A stretch of 64,000 nt of DNA from Ktedonosporobacter rubrisoli (GTDB lineage Bacteria; Chloroflexota; Ktedonobacteria; Ktedonobacterales; Ktedonobacteraceae). The position numbers and the translations under genes are program-made. The stretch covers positions 6,076,001-6,140,000 of the forward strand of contig NZ_CP035758.1 in NCBI RefSeq assembly GCF_004208415.1, given 5' to 3'. This document shows positions 18,320 to 26,844 of the stretch, in pieces (position 1 is the stretch's first letter; every line of letters starts with the position of its first letter). Under the pieces are notes generated by a model. The model had not been told where the DNA came from and did not search any database. It saw only the letters and a program-made list of their open reading frames with translations.

Positions 18320-18943
18320 TTAACGCGCTCCGCCAATATAGACCCAGGGTGCATCCTGTTTGCGGCGCGCTTCGTAAGCGGCGATCTCATTATTATGAGA
18401 AAGCGTCCAGCCCACATTGTCAAGTCCTTTAAGCAAAGCCTGCTTTCTAAACTGGTCAAGCTCAAAGCTTAGCGCGCTTCCATCCGGCCGGGTGATCGTT
18501 TGGGCCTCCAGATCCACGCTCAGCGTATATCCCTCATTTGCCTCAATCTCCTTGAATAGCTGGCTCACGGTCTCCTCAGGCAGAGTAACCGGGAGAATGC
18601 TATTGTTGAAGCAGTTATTGTAGAAGATATCGGCAAAACTTGGCGCAATCAAACAGCGAAAACCATACTCACGGATCGACCAGGGAGCATGCTCGCGCGA
18701 AGAGCCACAACCAAAATTATCGCCGGCGACAAGAATCGTAGCTCCCTGATAGCGTGGCTTGTTCAGGACAAAATCAGGATTGGGCGAGCCATCGGCCTGG
18801 AAACGCCAGTTGGCAAACAGCGCCTCGGCAAAGCCTGTGCGCTTGATCGATTTCAAGAAGCGGGCCGGCGTAATCTCATCGGTATTGACATTGGTCCGAT
18901 CCAGCGGAGCCACCAGGCCCGTGAGTTTTACAAAAGGTTCCAT
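18320..18943 (-). CDS. leuD: 3-isopropylmalate dehydratase small subunit
   Basis: A 207-residue small (swivel) subunit of isopropylmalate isomerase, which interconverts 2- and 3-isopropylmalate in leucine synthesis together with LeuC. Family blocks are DRTNVNTDEITPARFLK near the N-terminus and GDNFGCGSSREHAPWSI (about residues 70-86), followed by FADIFYNNCFNNSILP. ATG 18943 fits the conserved N-terminus and has GGAAG/GGGAG upstream. The open frame continues upstream into leuC without homology, so a longer form is not real. It starts 34 bases after the leuC stop. Confidence 0.94.
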   Translation of the reverse strand: MEPFVKLTGLVAPLDRTNVNTDEITPARFLKSIKRTGFAEALFANWRFQADGSPNPDFVLNKPRYQGATILVAGDNFGCGSSREHAPWSIREYGFRCLIAPSFADIFYNNCFNNSILPVTLPEETVSQLFKEIEANEGYTLSVDLEAQTITRPDGSALSFELDQFRKQALLKGLDNVGWTLSHNNEIAAYEARRKQDAPWVYIGGAR

Positions 18944-18977
18944 AAACTTCCAACTCCCATAAAGATGTAGGCGCAGG

Positions 18978-20381
18978 CTAGAGCTCGCGAATATCCACAA
19001 AATGTCCAGCAATAGCGGCGGCGGCAGCCATCGCCGGGCTGACCAGGTGCGTGCGTCCGCCACGTCCCTGGCGACCCTCAAAGTTACGATTGCTGGTCGA
19101 GGCGCAGCGCTCACCCTCCGAGAGGCGATCGCCATTCATGGCAATACACATGCTACAACCAGCTTCACGCCACTCAAAGCCAGCTTCGCGGAAGATATCA
19201 GCAAGTCCCTCTTCCTCGGCAAGGCGACGCACCTGCATTGAGCCCGGAACCACAAGTGCCCGCACCGAGGGCGCGACACGCTTGCCCTTGACATATTTTG
19301 CCGCCATGCGCAAATCTTCAAGGCGCGAGTTTGTGCAAGAGCCGATAAAGACGGTATCCAGCTTGATATCCTTGATCTTCTGCCCCGGCTGCAAGCCCAT
19401 ATATTGCAGCGCACGCTCATAGCTCTTTTTGCTCAGCTCATCCTCCTGGGCGGCTGGATCGGGCACATTAGCTGCCACATCGGCGACCATACCGGGATTG
19501 GTGCCCCAGGTCACCTGCGGCCCCAGGCCTGCTGCATTGAATTCATAAACTGCATCAAAGTGCGCATCGGGATCGCTGGCCAGCTGTCGCCACGAGGCCA
19601 CTGCCTGCTCGAAGAGTTCGCCCTGTGGTGCATAGGCGCGGCCCTTGATGTAGGCAAATGTGGTTTCGTCGGGAGCAACCATACCGGCACGGGCGCCCGC
19701 CTCAATCGCCATATTACAGAGCGTCATGCGCCCTTCCATCGAGAGGCTGCGTACTGTAGAGCCACTGAACTCAATGACATGGCCAGTACCGACGCCAGTG
19801 CCAAACTTGCCGATGAGGGCCAGGGCCAGATCTTTGGCCGTCACGCCAGGGCCCAGCTCACCCTCAATGCGAATATTCATGGTTTTGGGCTTTTTCTGCA
19901 GCAAGCACTGCGTAGCCAGCACGTGCTCAACTTCGCTGGTCCCGATACCGATTGCAAATACGCCTAAGGCACCATGTGTGGAAGTATGCGAGTCCCCACA
20001 GACAAGCGTCATCCCAGGAAGGGTAAGGCCTAACTCCGGCCCAATGATATGCACGATTCCCTGTTGCTGATCATTCATTTTGAAGAGCGTTACGCCGAAA
20101 TCTCGGGCATTCTGCTCCATAGTCGTGATACATAAGCTGCTCGCCTGATCGACAACATCAAGCATACGACGCCCACTTACCGTAGGCACATTGTGATCAA
20201 GCACGGCGACTGTAGCGTCGGGGCGACGCACTGGTAAGCCAGCAGCCTTTAAGCCGGCAAAGGCTTGCGGAGAAGTAGCCTCGTGTACAAGGTGGCGATC
20301 GATATAGAGAATAGTAGATTCGCCGGGGACATCTCTCACAACGTGAGCATCCCAAATCTTATCAAACATCGTTTTTGGCAT
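18978..20381 (-). CDS. leuC: 3-isopropylmalate dehydratase large subunit
   Basis: A 467-residue aconitase-family subunit. It binds the [4Fe-4S] cluster through cysteines visible in VFIGSCTNSRLEDL (about residue 347) and in GCSMCIAMN (about 409-413). CGDSHTSTHGALG (about 130) and the N-terminal TMFDKIWDAHVV complete the family pattern. With LeuD it catalyses the second step of leucine synthesis. GGGAG lies eight bases before the ATG. leuB, which would complete the pathway, is not in this window. Confidence 0.96.
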   Translation of the reverse strand: MPKTMFDKIWDAHVVRDVPGESTILYIDRHLVHEATSPQAFAGLKAAGLPVRRPDATVAVLDHNVPTVSGRRMLDVVDQASSLCITTMEQNARDFGVTLFKMNDQQQGIVHIIGPELGLTLPGMTLVCGDSHTSTHGALGVFAIGIGTSEVEHVLATQCLLQKKPKTMNIRIEGELGPGVTAKDLALALIGKFGTGVGTGHVIEFSGSTVRSLSMEGRMTLCNMAIEAGARAGMVAPDETTFAYIKGRAYAPQGELFEQAVASWRQLASDPDAHFDAVYEFNAAGLGPQVTWGTNPGMVADVAANVPDPAAQEDELSKKSYERALQYMGLQPGQKIKDIKLDTVFIGSCTNSRLEDLRMAAKYVKGKRVAPSVRALVVPGSMQVRRLAEEEGLADIFREAGFEWREAGCSMCIAMNGDRLSEGERCASTSNRNFEGRQGRGGRTHLVSPAMAAAAAIAGHFVDIREL

Positions 20382-20428
20382 AGCAATAACTCCCAGGATT
20401 TTAAGAATCAGGTCGGATCGTGGGCGGC

Positions 20429-20470
20429 GCGTAGCGGAGATACCTGACGTGATTGATATCTCTGCTACGC
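20429..20470 (-). promoter_or_regulatory. long hairpin in leuCD leader
   Basis: A 14-base-pair stem with a single mismatch and a 14-base loop, in the presumed untranslated leader of leuCD. No T-tract follows on the minus strand, so it is not a standard terminator. It could be an attenuator arm or a protein-binding site. No T-box consensus is visible around it. Confidence 0.4.
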
Positions 20471-20555
20471 ACGGTTACTACATGTTACCACATTACGCCC
20501 TTGAAGGTCATGTGCTTCTATCCCCAACCCAGGGGTTTCCGCTTCTCATTTGGGC

Positions 20556-20635
20556 CACCTGACGGCAACGAAGAAGAGGAAACGTTGGGGCACGCCGCAA
20601 TATAGCGCATTAAGCCTTCAACAATCCCTTTCTTG
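20556..20635. repeat. degenerate copy of interspersed two-hairpin element
   Basis: CACCTGACGGCAACGAAGAAGAGGAAA followed by GGGGCACG and, at the far end, CCTTCAACAATCCCTTT matches the element at 6404-6563 block by block. The hairpin arms are partly eroded here. Confidence 0.5.
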
Positions 20636-20847
20636 AACATGGGAAGTCCCTGGCTCCCAGGTGTGCGCAGCTTGTCTCTTCTAACCGATCCCGGACCCGC
20701 TCTGCTTGGCAGGTAAATAGGGACGTATCTTGCTTCACAGACGCTGCTAAAAATAGTATCCCGGCCAAACCCATAGCCGGCCTTTCCTCCTCTGACGGCG
20801 CTGACAGAAGAGGAAAAGGTCAAGGCTTGCTATTAGCGATCCCAGCT

Positions 20848-22032
20848 CTATACTGCCGGCTGCTGGTCTACACTGCCAGTAATACTATCGGCAATATAGC
20901 GCATGTCCATCTCTTCAAGAACCTTCTTCTTGCCCAGCAGCAGCTTGGCCATATCAAAGGCCTTATTCAGCTGCTCGCGCTCCAGCTGATAGCCCAGCTC
21001 ACGCATCTGCGCATCAAGCGCCGCGCGTCCCGAGAGCTTGCCAACATGCATGCGACGATCAGCAGCAGTCAAGCCAACAGATTCCGGGGTCATAATCTCG
21101 TAAGTACGGGCATCCTTGAGCACGCCATCCTGATGGATACCACCGCCATGCGCAAAAGCATTGGCCCCCACGACAGATTTCGTCCATTGTGGTTGCATGC
21201 CCGATAACTTGGCAATCAGGCGACTGGTCGGCACCAGCTTCGTCGTGTCCACCTTGACATCCATGCCCAGATCTGCCGAGCGCGTCCGAATGGCCATCAC
21301 AATGTCTTCGGTCGCGGCATTGCCAGCGCGCTCGCCCAGGCCATTAATGCACGTATCGACACGTTCAGCGCCGTTGCGCAAGCCCGTCAGGGCATTGGCC
21401 ACGGCCAGCCCCAGATCATCATGACAATGGGCGGAGATACGAATCTGGGGAAACTCGCGCTTGAGATCGGCAATCAGCTTGCCAAATTCCCAGGGCAAAG
21501 CAACCCCAACAGTATCGCAAATTGTGATGAAGCGCACGCCCTCCTTCAGCAAGGCATCACAAACCTCAAGAATGAAATCAAATTCGGTACGGGTTGTATC
21601 TTCTAAGGCAAAATCTACGTTCTCGGTCAGCGTGCGAGCATGCGCGACAGCCACGCGCGCCATCTCCCGCACCTGCTCGCGCGTCTTTCCAAGCTTCACC
21701 TCACGGTGCAAGGGCGAGATACTGATAAAGGGCTCGATTACGGGATGAGCCGCGATCTTGACGGCCTCCCAGGCTCGATCGATATCGGCAATATTCGCAC
21801 GACCAATTGCTAGAATCTCGGCATTATCGATCTTCGAAGCGATAAGGCGCACCGCCTCAAATTCACCAGGTGACGAGATGGGAAAGCCACAATCCAGAGT
21901 ATCGCAGCCCATATCAGCAAGGGCCTGGGCAATCTGTAGCTTCTCCTCGGGGAAATAATTAACCCCAGGAGTCTGCTCGCCATCACGCAGTGTGGTCTCA
22001 TAAATCTTGATGATGCGAGGTTCCGTTGCCAT
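20848..22032 (-). CDS. leuA: 2-isopropylmalate synthase-like enzyme lacking the C-terminal regulatory domain
   Basis: A 394-residue member of the DRE-TIM metallolyase family, which condenses acetyl-CoA with a 2-oxoacid (2-ketoisovalerate if true LeuA). TLRDGEQTPGVNY (about residues 13-25) is the DRE motif, HCHDDLGLAVAN the metal site, and GLGERAGNAATED and AHGGGIHQDGV are LeuA hallmarks. After the catalytic barrel only the helical linker follows (KLSGRAALDAQMREL...), so the leucine-binding domain of 520-residue LeuA proteins is missing. AAAGGAG lies six bases before ATG 22032. Citramalate or homocitrate synthase are alternatives, less likely beside leuCD. Confidence 0.85.
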   Translation of the reverse strand: MATEPRIIKIYETTLRDGEQTPGVNYFPEEKLQIAQALADMGCDTLDCGFPISSPGEFEAVRLIASKIDNAEILAIGRANIADIDRAWEAVKIAAHPVIEPFISISPLHREVKLGKTREQVREMARVAVAHARTLTENVDFALEDTTRTEFDFILEVCDALLKEGVRFITICDTVGVALPWEFGKLIADLKREFPQIRISAHCHDDLGLAVANALTGLRNGAERVDTCINGLGERAGNAATEDIVMAIRTRSADLGMDVKVDTTKLVPTSRLIAKLSGMQPQWTKSVVGANAFAHGGGIHQDGVLKDARTYEIMTPESVGLTAADRRMHVGKLSGRAALDAQMRELGYQLEREQLNKAFDMAKLLLGKKKVLEEMDMRYIADSITGSVDQQPAV

Positions 22033-22758
22033 AAAATCACTCCTTTGTGACAAAACATCAGCTGTACACAAAACTACTCGGGCCAATCGTATAGACAGGT
22101 AGAATCATCTATCGGATGCGTGATCGGGGCTAATCTCAGTAAATAATGGTCAAGGCACCGGTTGGCGCAGACCCAAGAAAAGAAGGCATGAGCGCAGCCA
22201 GATACAGCAGAAACCAGCGCATGCGGACCACGAAACCGCGTATATGCTGCCAGGGATACGTTCTCTGGAGGAGGGTGATCTGGCATGTCTATCTCCTACA
22301 TAATCAGGAACACTGCAGAGCAGTCAGAACTACATCGTCCTTATCGTCAAGCTCCCTACAAACGTATTTTACCATCATTGTAGAGATATTGCCACATAGA
22401 GATATAACTGTAGCGTTATAAATAGCAGCAAGCTTGCTTTTCTCGCGACAAAAGGGTTTCCCGGGACAACGCAGTAGTACTTCTTTACCGACGCATTGAG
22501 CCATATCTAGCTTCTCCACTATAATAGAGTCGGGATAAGGAGTGGCTTGAGGCTTTTCTTTATTTCCCGCCGTGTATTTATCGCCGCAACCAGGTGGGGG
22601 TAGGATGTCCCCTATAAAAACGCCTTTCCCCAACAAGAATTTGCTCACCGGCTCAGCTTTATAGGCTGATATTCCGGGCAAAATGAGAAGCTCCGACTGG
22701 AATGTTCTCATAGCGTATGTTTTAAAGAAAAACTATAGAAGAGGGAAAAACAACAGGT
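22033..22758. other. divergent intergenic region leuA / coxG-like
   Basis: These 726 bases hold the leuA leader (minus strand) and the promoter side of the coxG-like gene. A possible small gene at 22074-22286 has a good ribosome-binding site. A 135-codon frame at 22304-22711 (minus) has none and resembles no family I know. No T-box consensus or clear terminator was found. Confidence 0.4.
22074..22286 (-). CDS. possible small protein or leader peptide upstream of leuA
   Basis: A 70-codon open frame on the leuA strand whose ATG is preceded by TAGGAG at six bases, a good ribosome-binding site. It ends 41 bases before the leuA start. The product would be rich in Leu, Ala and Cys, with LLRL near residue 50. 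No homologue is recognised. It could be a chance frame, a leader peptide, or a small leuA-linked protein. The evidence is only spacing and ribosome-binding site. Confidence 0.28.
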   Translation of the reverse strand: MPDHPPPENVSLAAYTRFRGPHALVSAVSGCAHAFFSWVCANRCLDHYLLRLAPITHPIDDSTCLYDWPE

Positions 22759-23214
22759 ATGGATATTACAGGTAGCCAGAAAGTTAAAGCGCCTCGACCT
22801 CAGGTATTTGAAGCGCTGCAAAACCCTGAAATTCTCAAAAATTGCATTCCGGGCTGCGAAGCTGCCGAGTTTGTGGACTTTCCTAGCGGCCGCCAGCTGA
22901 AATTGACAGTCTTACTCAACATTCCGGGACTCAAAGGCCCCTACACCGTATTCTTGCAGACTGGCGAGATCGTAGTACCTTCGCGCGTCGTCCTGATTGC
23001 CGAGCCGACCAGTTCCCTTGGCTCCGTCAAAGCCACTTGCGCTATCGATCTTAGCGACGATGCCGAAGGCACCAACCTTTCCTACAATACCCACGCACAG
23101 CTAGAAGGCAAGATCGCCGCTACCCCTGACATGATCATCAAGGGCGCGGTAAAGGTGGCCCTTGATCAATTCTTCAAAAACTTTGAAAAGCAGGTTAGCA
23201 CTACTAGAGCATAA
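22759..23214 (+). CDS. CoxG/SRPBCC-family protein
   Basis: A 151-residue START/SRPBCC-fold protein of the carbon monoxide dehydrogenase subunit G type. CoxG-like proteins take part in recruiting or maturing molybdenum hydroxylases at the membrane. Matching segments are the N-terminal TGSQKVKAPRPQVFEALQNPEILKNCIPGCE and the C-terminal AATPDMIIKGAVKVALDQFFKNFE. No coxL/M/S genes are in the window, so its partner is unknown and the role cannot be fixed. A strong terminator follows, convergent with the tetR gene. Confidence 0.82.
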   Translation: MDITGSQKVKAPRPQVFEALQNPEILKNCIPGCEAAEFVDFPSGRQLKLTVLLNIPGLKGPYTVFLQTGEIVVPSRVVLIAEPTSSLGSVKATCAIDLSDDAEGTNLSYNTHAQLEGKIAATPDMIIKGAVKVALDQFFKNFEKQVSTTRA

Positions 23215-23249
23215 TATCTTTTCTAATTTAGCCAAAATAACTATTGAAC

Positions 23250-23282
23250 GGTGGTAGCATATGTGCTACCACCACTTTTTTT
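23250..23282. terminator. Rho-independent terminator after coxG-like gene
   Basis: GGTGGTAGCA (23250-23259) pairs perfectly with TGCTACCACC (23264-23273) over a TATG loop, followed by ACTTTTTTT. It lies 36 bases after the coxG-like stop and ends at the tetR stop. It clearly serves the plus strand. Confidence 0.9.
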
Positions 23283-23892
23283 ATTGGCGAGGCAACAGGC
23301 CCTGCATAGTTGTGCTAATGATCGTATCGGCGATTTGCGCATGGGTATACTGCTTGGCCTGGGGATCTTGAAATACAATGCGACGCATGATAAAACCTAT
23401 AACGCAGCCCACTATTGTCTGAGCGGTCAGGCTAGCATCCATGCTGCGAATGACCCCACGATCCATTTGTGTCTGCAGATAATTGGCGATGAAGGCTATC
23501 ACATCCTGCAAAAAAGAAATGCTCACAGGTGCTATGCCAGGGTTATGCAATACCTCTGGCAGGAATATACGTGCAAACTGGCTAAATTGCTCACCATCGG
23601 CCACGCTGAGCACCTGCATGATCAAAAAGTGAAAAAAAGCTGCGGGCGGCTGCTCCAATAGCTGTGGCGAAGCTGTGCGCAGAACGCGGGCTGGGGAGCG
23701 CTCGGCCATCAGTTCCTTGAGCAAAGCTTCTTTGTTAGCAAAATAATGATAGATCAAGCCGGGCGTAATTCCCGCTTCCTGCGCAATATCTTTATTGGTA
23801 GTCCTATTAAAACCCTTTTGCGCGAAAACACGCATCGCGGCGTCAAGTATCTGCTCTTTACGGTCTTCCACTATCTTTGGAGTTCTGGCCAT
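23281..23892 (-). CDS. TetR/AcrR-family transcriptional regulator
   Basis: A 203-residue repressor-type protein. The N-terminal HTH covers about residues 8-55 with ILDAAMRVFAQKGFNRTTNKDIAQEAGITPGLIYHYFANKE, the TetR signature. The remainder is a helical ligand-binding domain with no recognisable ligand. No gene is immediately divergent; the next feature upstream is an AT-rich inverted repeat at 24006-24029 that could be its operator. It is convergent with the coxG-like gene. Confidence 0.92.
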   Translation of the reverse strand: MARTPKIVEDRKEQILDAAMRVFAQKGFNRTTNKDIAQEAGITPGLIYHYFANKEALLKELMAERSPARVLRTASPQLLEQPPAAFFHFLIMQVLSVADGEQFSQFARIFLPEVLHNPGIAPVSISFLQDVIAFIANYLQTQMDRGVIRSMDASLTAQTIVGCVIGFIMRRIVFQDPQAKQYTHAQIADTIISTTMQGLLPRQ

Positions 23893-24005
23893 CGCATTCC
23901 ACCCATTCTCTAAGTTTTGCGCCCCTCGGTGGGGCAGCCGAGGCGATACGCCCCAATTATCTGCCGACTTGAAGAGTTGCCGACAAAGCTTGTACGCCTC
24001 TCATC

Positions 24006-24029
24006 AATTAATTTATTAGATAATTAATT
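24006..24029. promoter_or_regulatory. AT-rich inverted repeat upstream of tetR
   Basis: AATTAATT occurs at 24006-24013 and 24022-24029 with eight bases between. Since the word is its own complement, the site is both a direct and an inverted repeat. It lies about 115-140 bases upstream of the tetR start. A TetR-type operator is possible; base composition alone could also explain it. Confidence 0.35.
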
Positions 24030-24180
24030 ATAAAAAGAAAGAAATAAGAAGTCAAGCAGAGAGGAAGGAGCGAGAATGATCGGAGAACGATTAGCAGGGC
24101 ATCCACTTGTAGAGAAGAGATGCCCTTTATATAAGATCAAGCACTATCCGCCTGTGAACCTCTACTGAGACGTGCTTTTC

Positions 24181-24414
24181 TTATGAAACAAGGTCGAAAG
24201 TCCGCACCTGCAGCACATATGCGAGCACGCGTACATGATAGGGTTGGGGATCTTCGCGTCCATTTTCCAGGTGAGCAATCGTATCACGACGCAAACCCGT
24301 GAGATCCGCCAGCTGGCCAAGGCTCAGCCCGCGGCGTTGCCGTAAGAGCCGCAGATTAGGCAAACCATGGGATTTAGAAGCCTTCTCACGCCCTTTAGCA
24401 GTTAATTGTTTCAT
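24181..24414 (-). CDS. small XRE-family HTH regulator
   Basis: A 77-residue single-domain DNA-binding protein. The helix-turn-helix is at about residues 20-60 with NLRLLRQRRGLSLGQLADLTGLRRDTIAHLENGREDP, the Cro/CI-type pattern. ATG 24414 is preferred: GGGAG lies six bases upstream and the ten residues of the longer frame are not conserved. There is no partner toxin gene beside it. Such small XRE proteins usually regulate a nearby or own promoter; the target is unknown. Confidence 0.85.
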   Translation of the reverse strand: MKQLTAKGREKASKSHGLPNLRLLRQRRGLSLGQLADLTGLRRDTIAHLENGREDPQPYHVRVLAYVLQVRTFDLVS

Positions 24415-24669
24415 ATGCCTCTCCCTTGAGGTATAGGCCATTACCCTCCCCGGCGACGTTGCTAGAGAAGTACTAACGCCTGAATCTACTACACATAATG
24501 TTTTTACCTACACTCCTCTGTTTAAGAGCATACCAGATGAACCGGTTATTGTCTAGTGATCAGGTTTTAGTCCGGAAGAGCTTATCAAGCGAGTACGAGG
24601 TGTGAGGCATGGGCAAGAGAAGCTAGCTGTCAGAAGAGCCAGCCAGAGCTAAGGTGGCGGAAGCACTAT

Positions 24670-25881
24670 TTACGAAGGAAGATGAATATTTAACTTTGAA
24701 GGCGGAAAAGCATCAAGGGAAGAAGGCTCAGGGCCACAGACAATCAAAGCCGAGGTCCCAGCATCGGGCTTATCAAGATACACTGCAGTATTGGCCAGGG
24801 CTTCGCTCCCATTATTAGCAAACTCGGGCATATTACCCAGGCGACTGGCCAGGCGAAAAGCGTTTCCATCGATAAAGGGCTGTAGAGAGGTAGCAATATC
24901 TCCCAGGGCCGCGGCATCGATGCCATCGCGTTGATCGCCAACGATCCAGAAGATTACCCCGCCATGCTCATAAATCATCTCACTATTTGTACCATAGACC
25001 CACTCATGTGAGGAGTTATCGATAGGTATCCACTGCCCATCTACGCTCACCGACTGAACGTGCCCATTTTCGATCTGCAAGCGATGAGCGGTCCCCAGCC
25101 TGAGAACTTGCGTCGTCTTATCAAGCGGCTTAAACTCATTGATCGTAATCTTACCGGTGCCATGCGTAGTTAAGCCGGGAATCATATAATCATAATTCAA
25201 CTGCACGATGGGTCCATCGGCCCAGGCCGGATCATCTCCATTATAGAGAAAGATCTTTCTCAGCGTATAGTTTGAAGGAGTTGTCGTTGGCCAGTATAGC
25301 GGAAACTTAAGCTGCTGCTGAGCCGTCAAAACATTGATCTCTTTCTGCTGAACTATAGAACGCTCCTCATCGCGCAGCCGAGGAGCTGCGTACCCGTTTG
25401 GAGCATGAGGCTTTGTCTGCACAGCATTATTCGCGTTACCCGAGAGGAGAAAACTCAAGCCCGCGCTAAAAGCGTTGCTGGTAGCAGCCATGGTTACAAG
25501 CATAAGCACCATACAGGCAGCGACAAGGGCCACAGCCGGGCGAGGCAAGCGCGGGGCCTGCAAAATGGAGCGCAAAGAAGGTCGGTATGAGCGAGTGACA
25601 CGACGCTCTAGATGAAGCTCACGGAAGACACGCGCCTTTACCTTGTGTTCAAAATCAGAGCTTACAGCCTGGTAGCGATTATCCTCAGCCTCAAGCAGAG
25701 TTTGCACAAAATAGGGAGGAAGCTCTTCCGCATCGGGAGAAAAAAGGCTTTCCAGCTCTTGCGCAAAAGTGATCTCATCTTCAGAGAAATCAGCAGGATA
25801 AGGGCTCTCAGGCTCAGTTGATAGGCATGGTTCATCCTTTGCTTCATGTAGATGACGTCGTTCAAATTCGCTCATACTCAT
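24670..25881 (-). CDS. membrane-anchored anti-sigma-like protein (DUF4367-like sensor)
   Basis: A 403-residue protein with an acidic cytoplasmic N-terminal part (about 1-120), one transmembrane helix at about residues 134-156 (AVALVAACMVLMLVTMAATSN) and a large outer domain resembling DUF4367/MucB-type repeats. It begins inside the end of the ECF sigma gene. ATG 25881 has AAGGAG eight bases upstream and overlaps the sigma stop by 20 bases, so the two are translationally coupled. Position and topology argue for an anti-sigma factor that holds the sigma factor at the membrane. No zinc-binding HxxxCxxC motif of ZAS proteins is seen in the N-terminus. Confidence 0.7.
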   Translation of the reverse strand: MSMSEFERRHLHEAKDEPCLSTEPESPYPADFSEDEITFAQELESLFSPDAEELPPYFVQTLLEAEDNRYQAVSSDFEHKVKARVFRELHLERRVTRSYRPSLRSILQAPRLPRPAVALVAACMVLMLVTMAATSNAFSAGLSFLLSGNANNAVQTKPHAPNGYAAPRLRDEERSIVQQKEINVLTAQQQLKFPLYWPTTTPSNYTLRKIFLYNGDDPAWADGPIVQLNYDYMIPGLTTHGTGKITINEFKPLDKTTQVLRLGTAHRLQIENGHVQSVSVDGQWIPIDNSSHEWVYGTNSEMIYEHGGVIFWIVGDQRDGIDAAALGDIATSLQPFIDGNAFRLASRLGNMPEFANNGSEALANTAVYLDKPDAGTSALIVCGPEPSSLDAFPPSKLNIHLPS

Positions 25882-26521
25882 ATGCACGCTCCTTGAGCAC
25901 TTCGCGCAAGCTTTTCCGCGCTCGCCAGAGCCGGGTATCGACAGCATGGCGGGTCAGGCCTGTTTTTGCCGCCAATTCTTCAGTACTGGCAAACTTAAAA
26001 TAACGCTGATAAATCAAATAGCGGTCCAGCTCAGGCAGCGTTGCCAGGGCGAGGCGCAATTCTTCGCGTCTCTCACTCTGCTCTAGCAGATGTTCCATAC
26101 TAGCTTCTGCATGTAAAGGAAGGATCGTCCTTGTATCGTACTCCCAAGTATTAGTACTGCGGCTTCCAGATCCGTCTGCCGAGTTCCATTGTCGTTTCTC
26201 TGCTGGCGGTTGCCAGTTATGCATTTGACGTCGGCACAGCTGGCGTCGGCGATCTAACGCGATATACTTTGCACGCATTGTTAACCAGGTGCGCAGCGTC
26301 CCTCTGGCCGGATCGAATGTGTCAATCTCTTGCCATACGGCAATGAAGAGATCATTGACGCATTCCTCCGCATCTTGCGAAACGCCTACACCATCTAACA
26401 CCAAACGAATAAAATAAAATACTTCACGAGAATAGCGGGAGATGAGTGTTTCCAGAGCCTCTGGGTTATGCTCATGCAACCGTAGAGCGAGGTCATCATC
26501 CGACCAGTCATGTCGCACCAT
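25862..26521 (-). CDS. ECF-family RNA polymerase sigma factor
   Basis: A 219-residue sigma factor. Region 2 is at about residues 20-95 (ALETLISRYSREVFYFIRLVLDG and DLFIAVWQEIDTFDPARGTLRTWLTMRAKYIALDRRR). A linker of about 50 residues follows, and region 4 at about 150-210 has LPELDRYLIYQRYFKFASTEELAAKTGLTRHAVDTRLWRARKSL. ATG 26521 has AAGGAG five bases upstream; the longer frame to 26590 lacks a ribosome-binding site. It is controlled presumably by the overlapping membrane protein. The linker between regions 2 and 4 is longer than usual. Confidence 0.9.
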   Translation of the reverse strand: MVRHDWSDDDLALRLHEHNPEALETLISRYSREVFYFIRLVLDGVGVSQDAEECVNDLFIAVWQEIDTFDPARGTLRTWLTMRAKYIALDRRRQLCRRQMHNWQPPAEKRQWNSADGSGSRSTNTWEYDTRTILPLHAEASMEHLLEQSERREELRLALATLPELDRYLIYQRYFKFASTEELAAKTGLTRHAVDTRLWRARKSLREVLKERAYEYERI

Positions 26522-26844
26522 TCTAGCTCCTTGCTGACCTGAGTCTATCCCTTGAATAATACAGAGCCTTCGGCACCTCACTGGTAGCACTTAGTGAATT
26601 AGCTCATGCGAGGTAAGAGATATCTCGATCGGTGGTACACTCGCCATCACTATGATGAATATACGTCCGTGAGGGGACATATCTCTCATCAATCTGGCTT
26701 TCTACAATTGTGTGCAAAAGCGCCACAAAAGTCAAGTACTTATGGCCGTTTCCAAATATACGATGCCAGGCATCGGTGTTATATAATTAAAGTCTATTAT
26801 TTCATGCGGGCGCCAACATTTCAAGCATATTCTGGAGGAATTTC
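26522..26844. other. divergent promoter region sigma factor / DUF1028 gene
   Basis: This stretch of 323 bases lies between two divergent genes and must hold both promoters. I see no strong hairpin, repeat or open frame with a ribosome-binding site. Confidence 0.5.

Larger units (their letters stand above)
20382..20847. other. leuA-leuC intergenic region with hairpin and repeat copies
   Basis: This gap of 466 bases lies between leuA (upstream) and leuC. A strong hairpin at 20429-20470 pairs GCGTAGCGGAGATA with TATCTCTGCTACGC with one mismatch, starting about 50 bases before the leuC start. Two stretches related to the interspersed element lie at about 20556-20635 and 20790-20822. The latter is an imperfect palindrome (CCTCCTCTGACGGCGCTGAC...AGAAGAGG). 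No supported open frame. Confidence 0.6.

Noticed and set aside
18944..19135. Longer LeuD reading to 19135
   Set aside because: The extension lies in the end of leuC in another frame and shows no LeuD similarity; the conserved N-terminus begins at 18943.
22304..22711. 135-codon minus-strand frame upstream of coxG-like gene
   Set aside because: No ribosome-binding site before its ATG and no recognisable domain; probably chance, although a fragment of a decayed gene cannot be excluded.
22033..22758. T-box or amino-acid riboswitch before leuA
   Set aside because: I looked for the T-box antiterminator core (TGGxACCGCG) and a terminator; neither is present convincingly on the minus strand.
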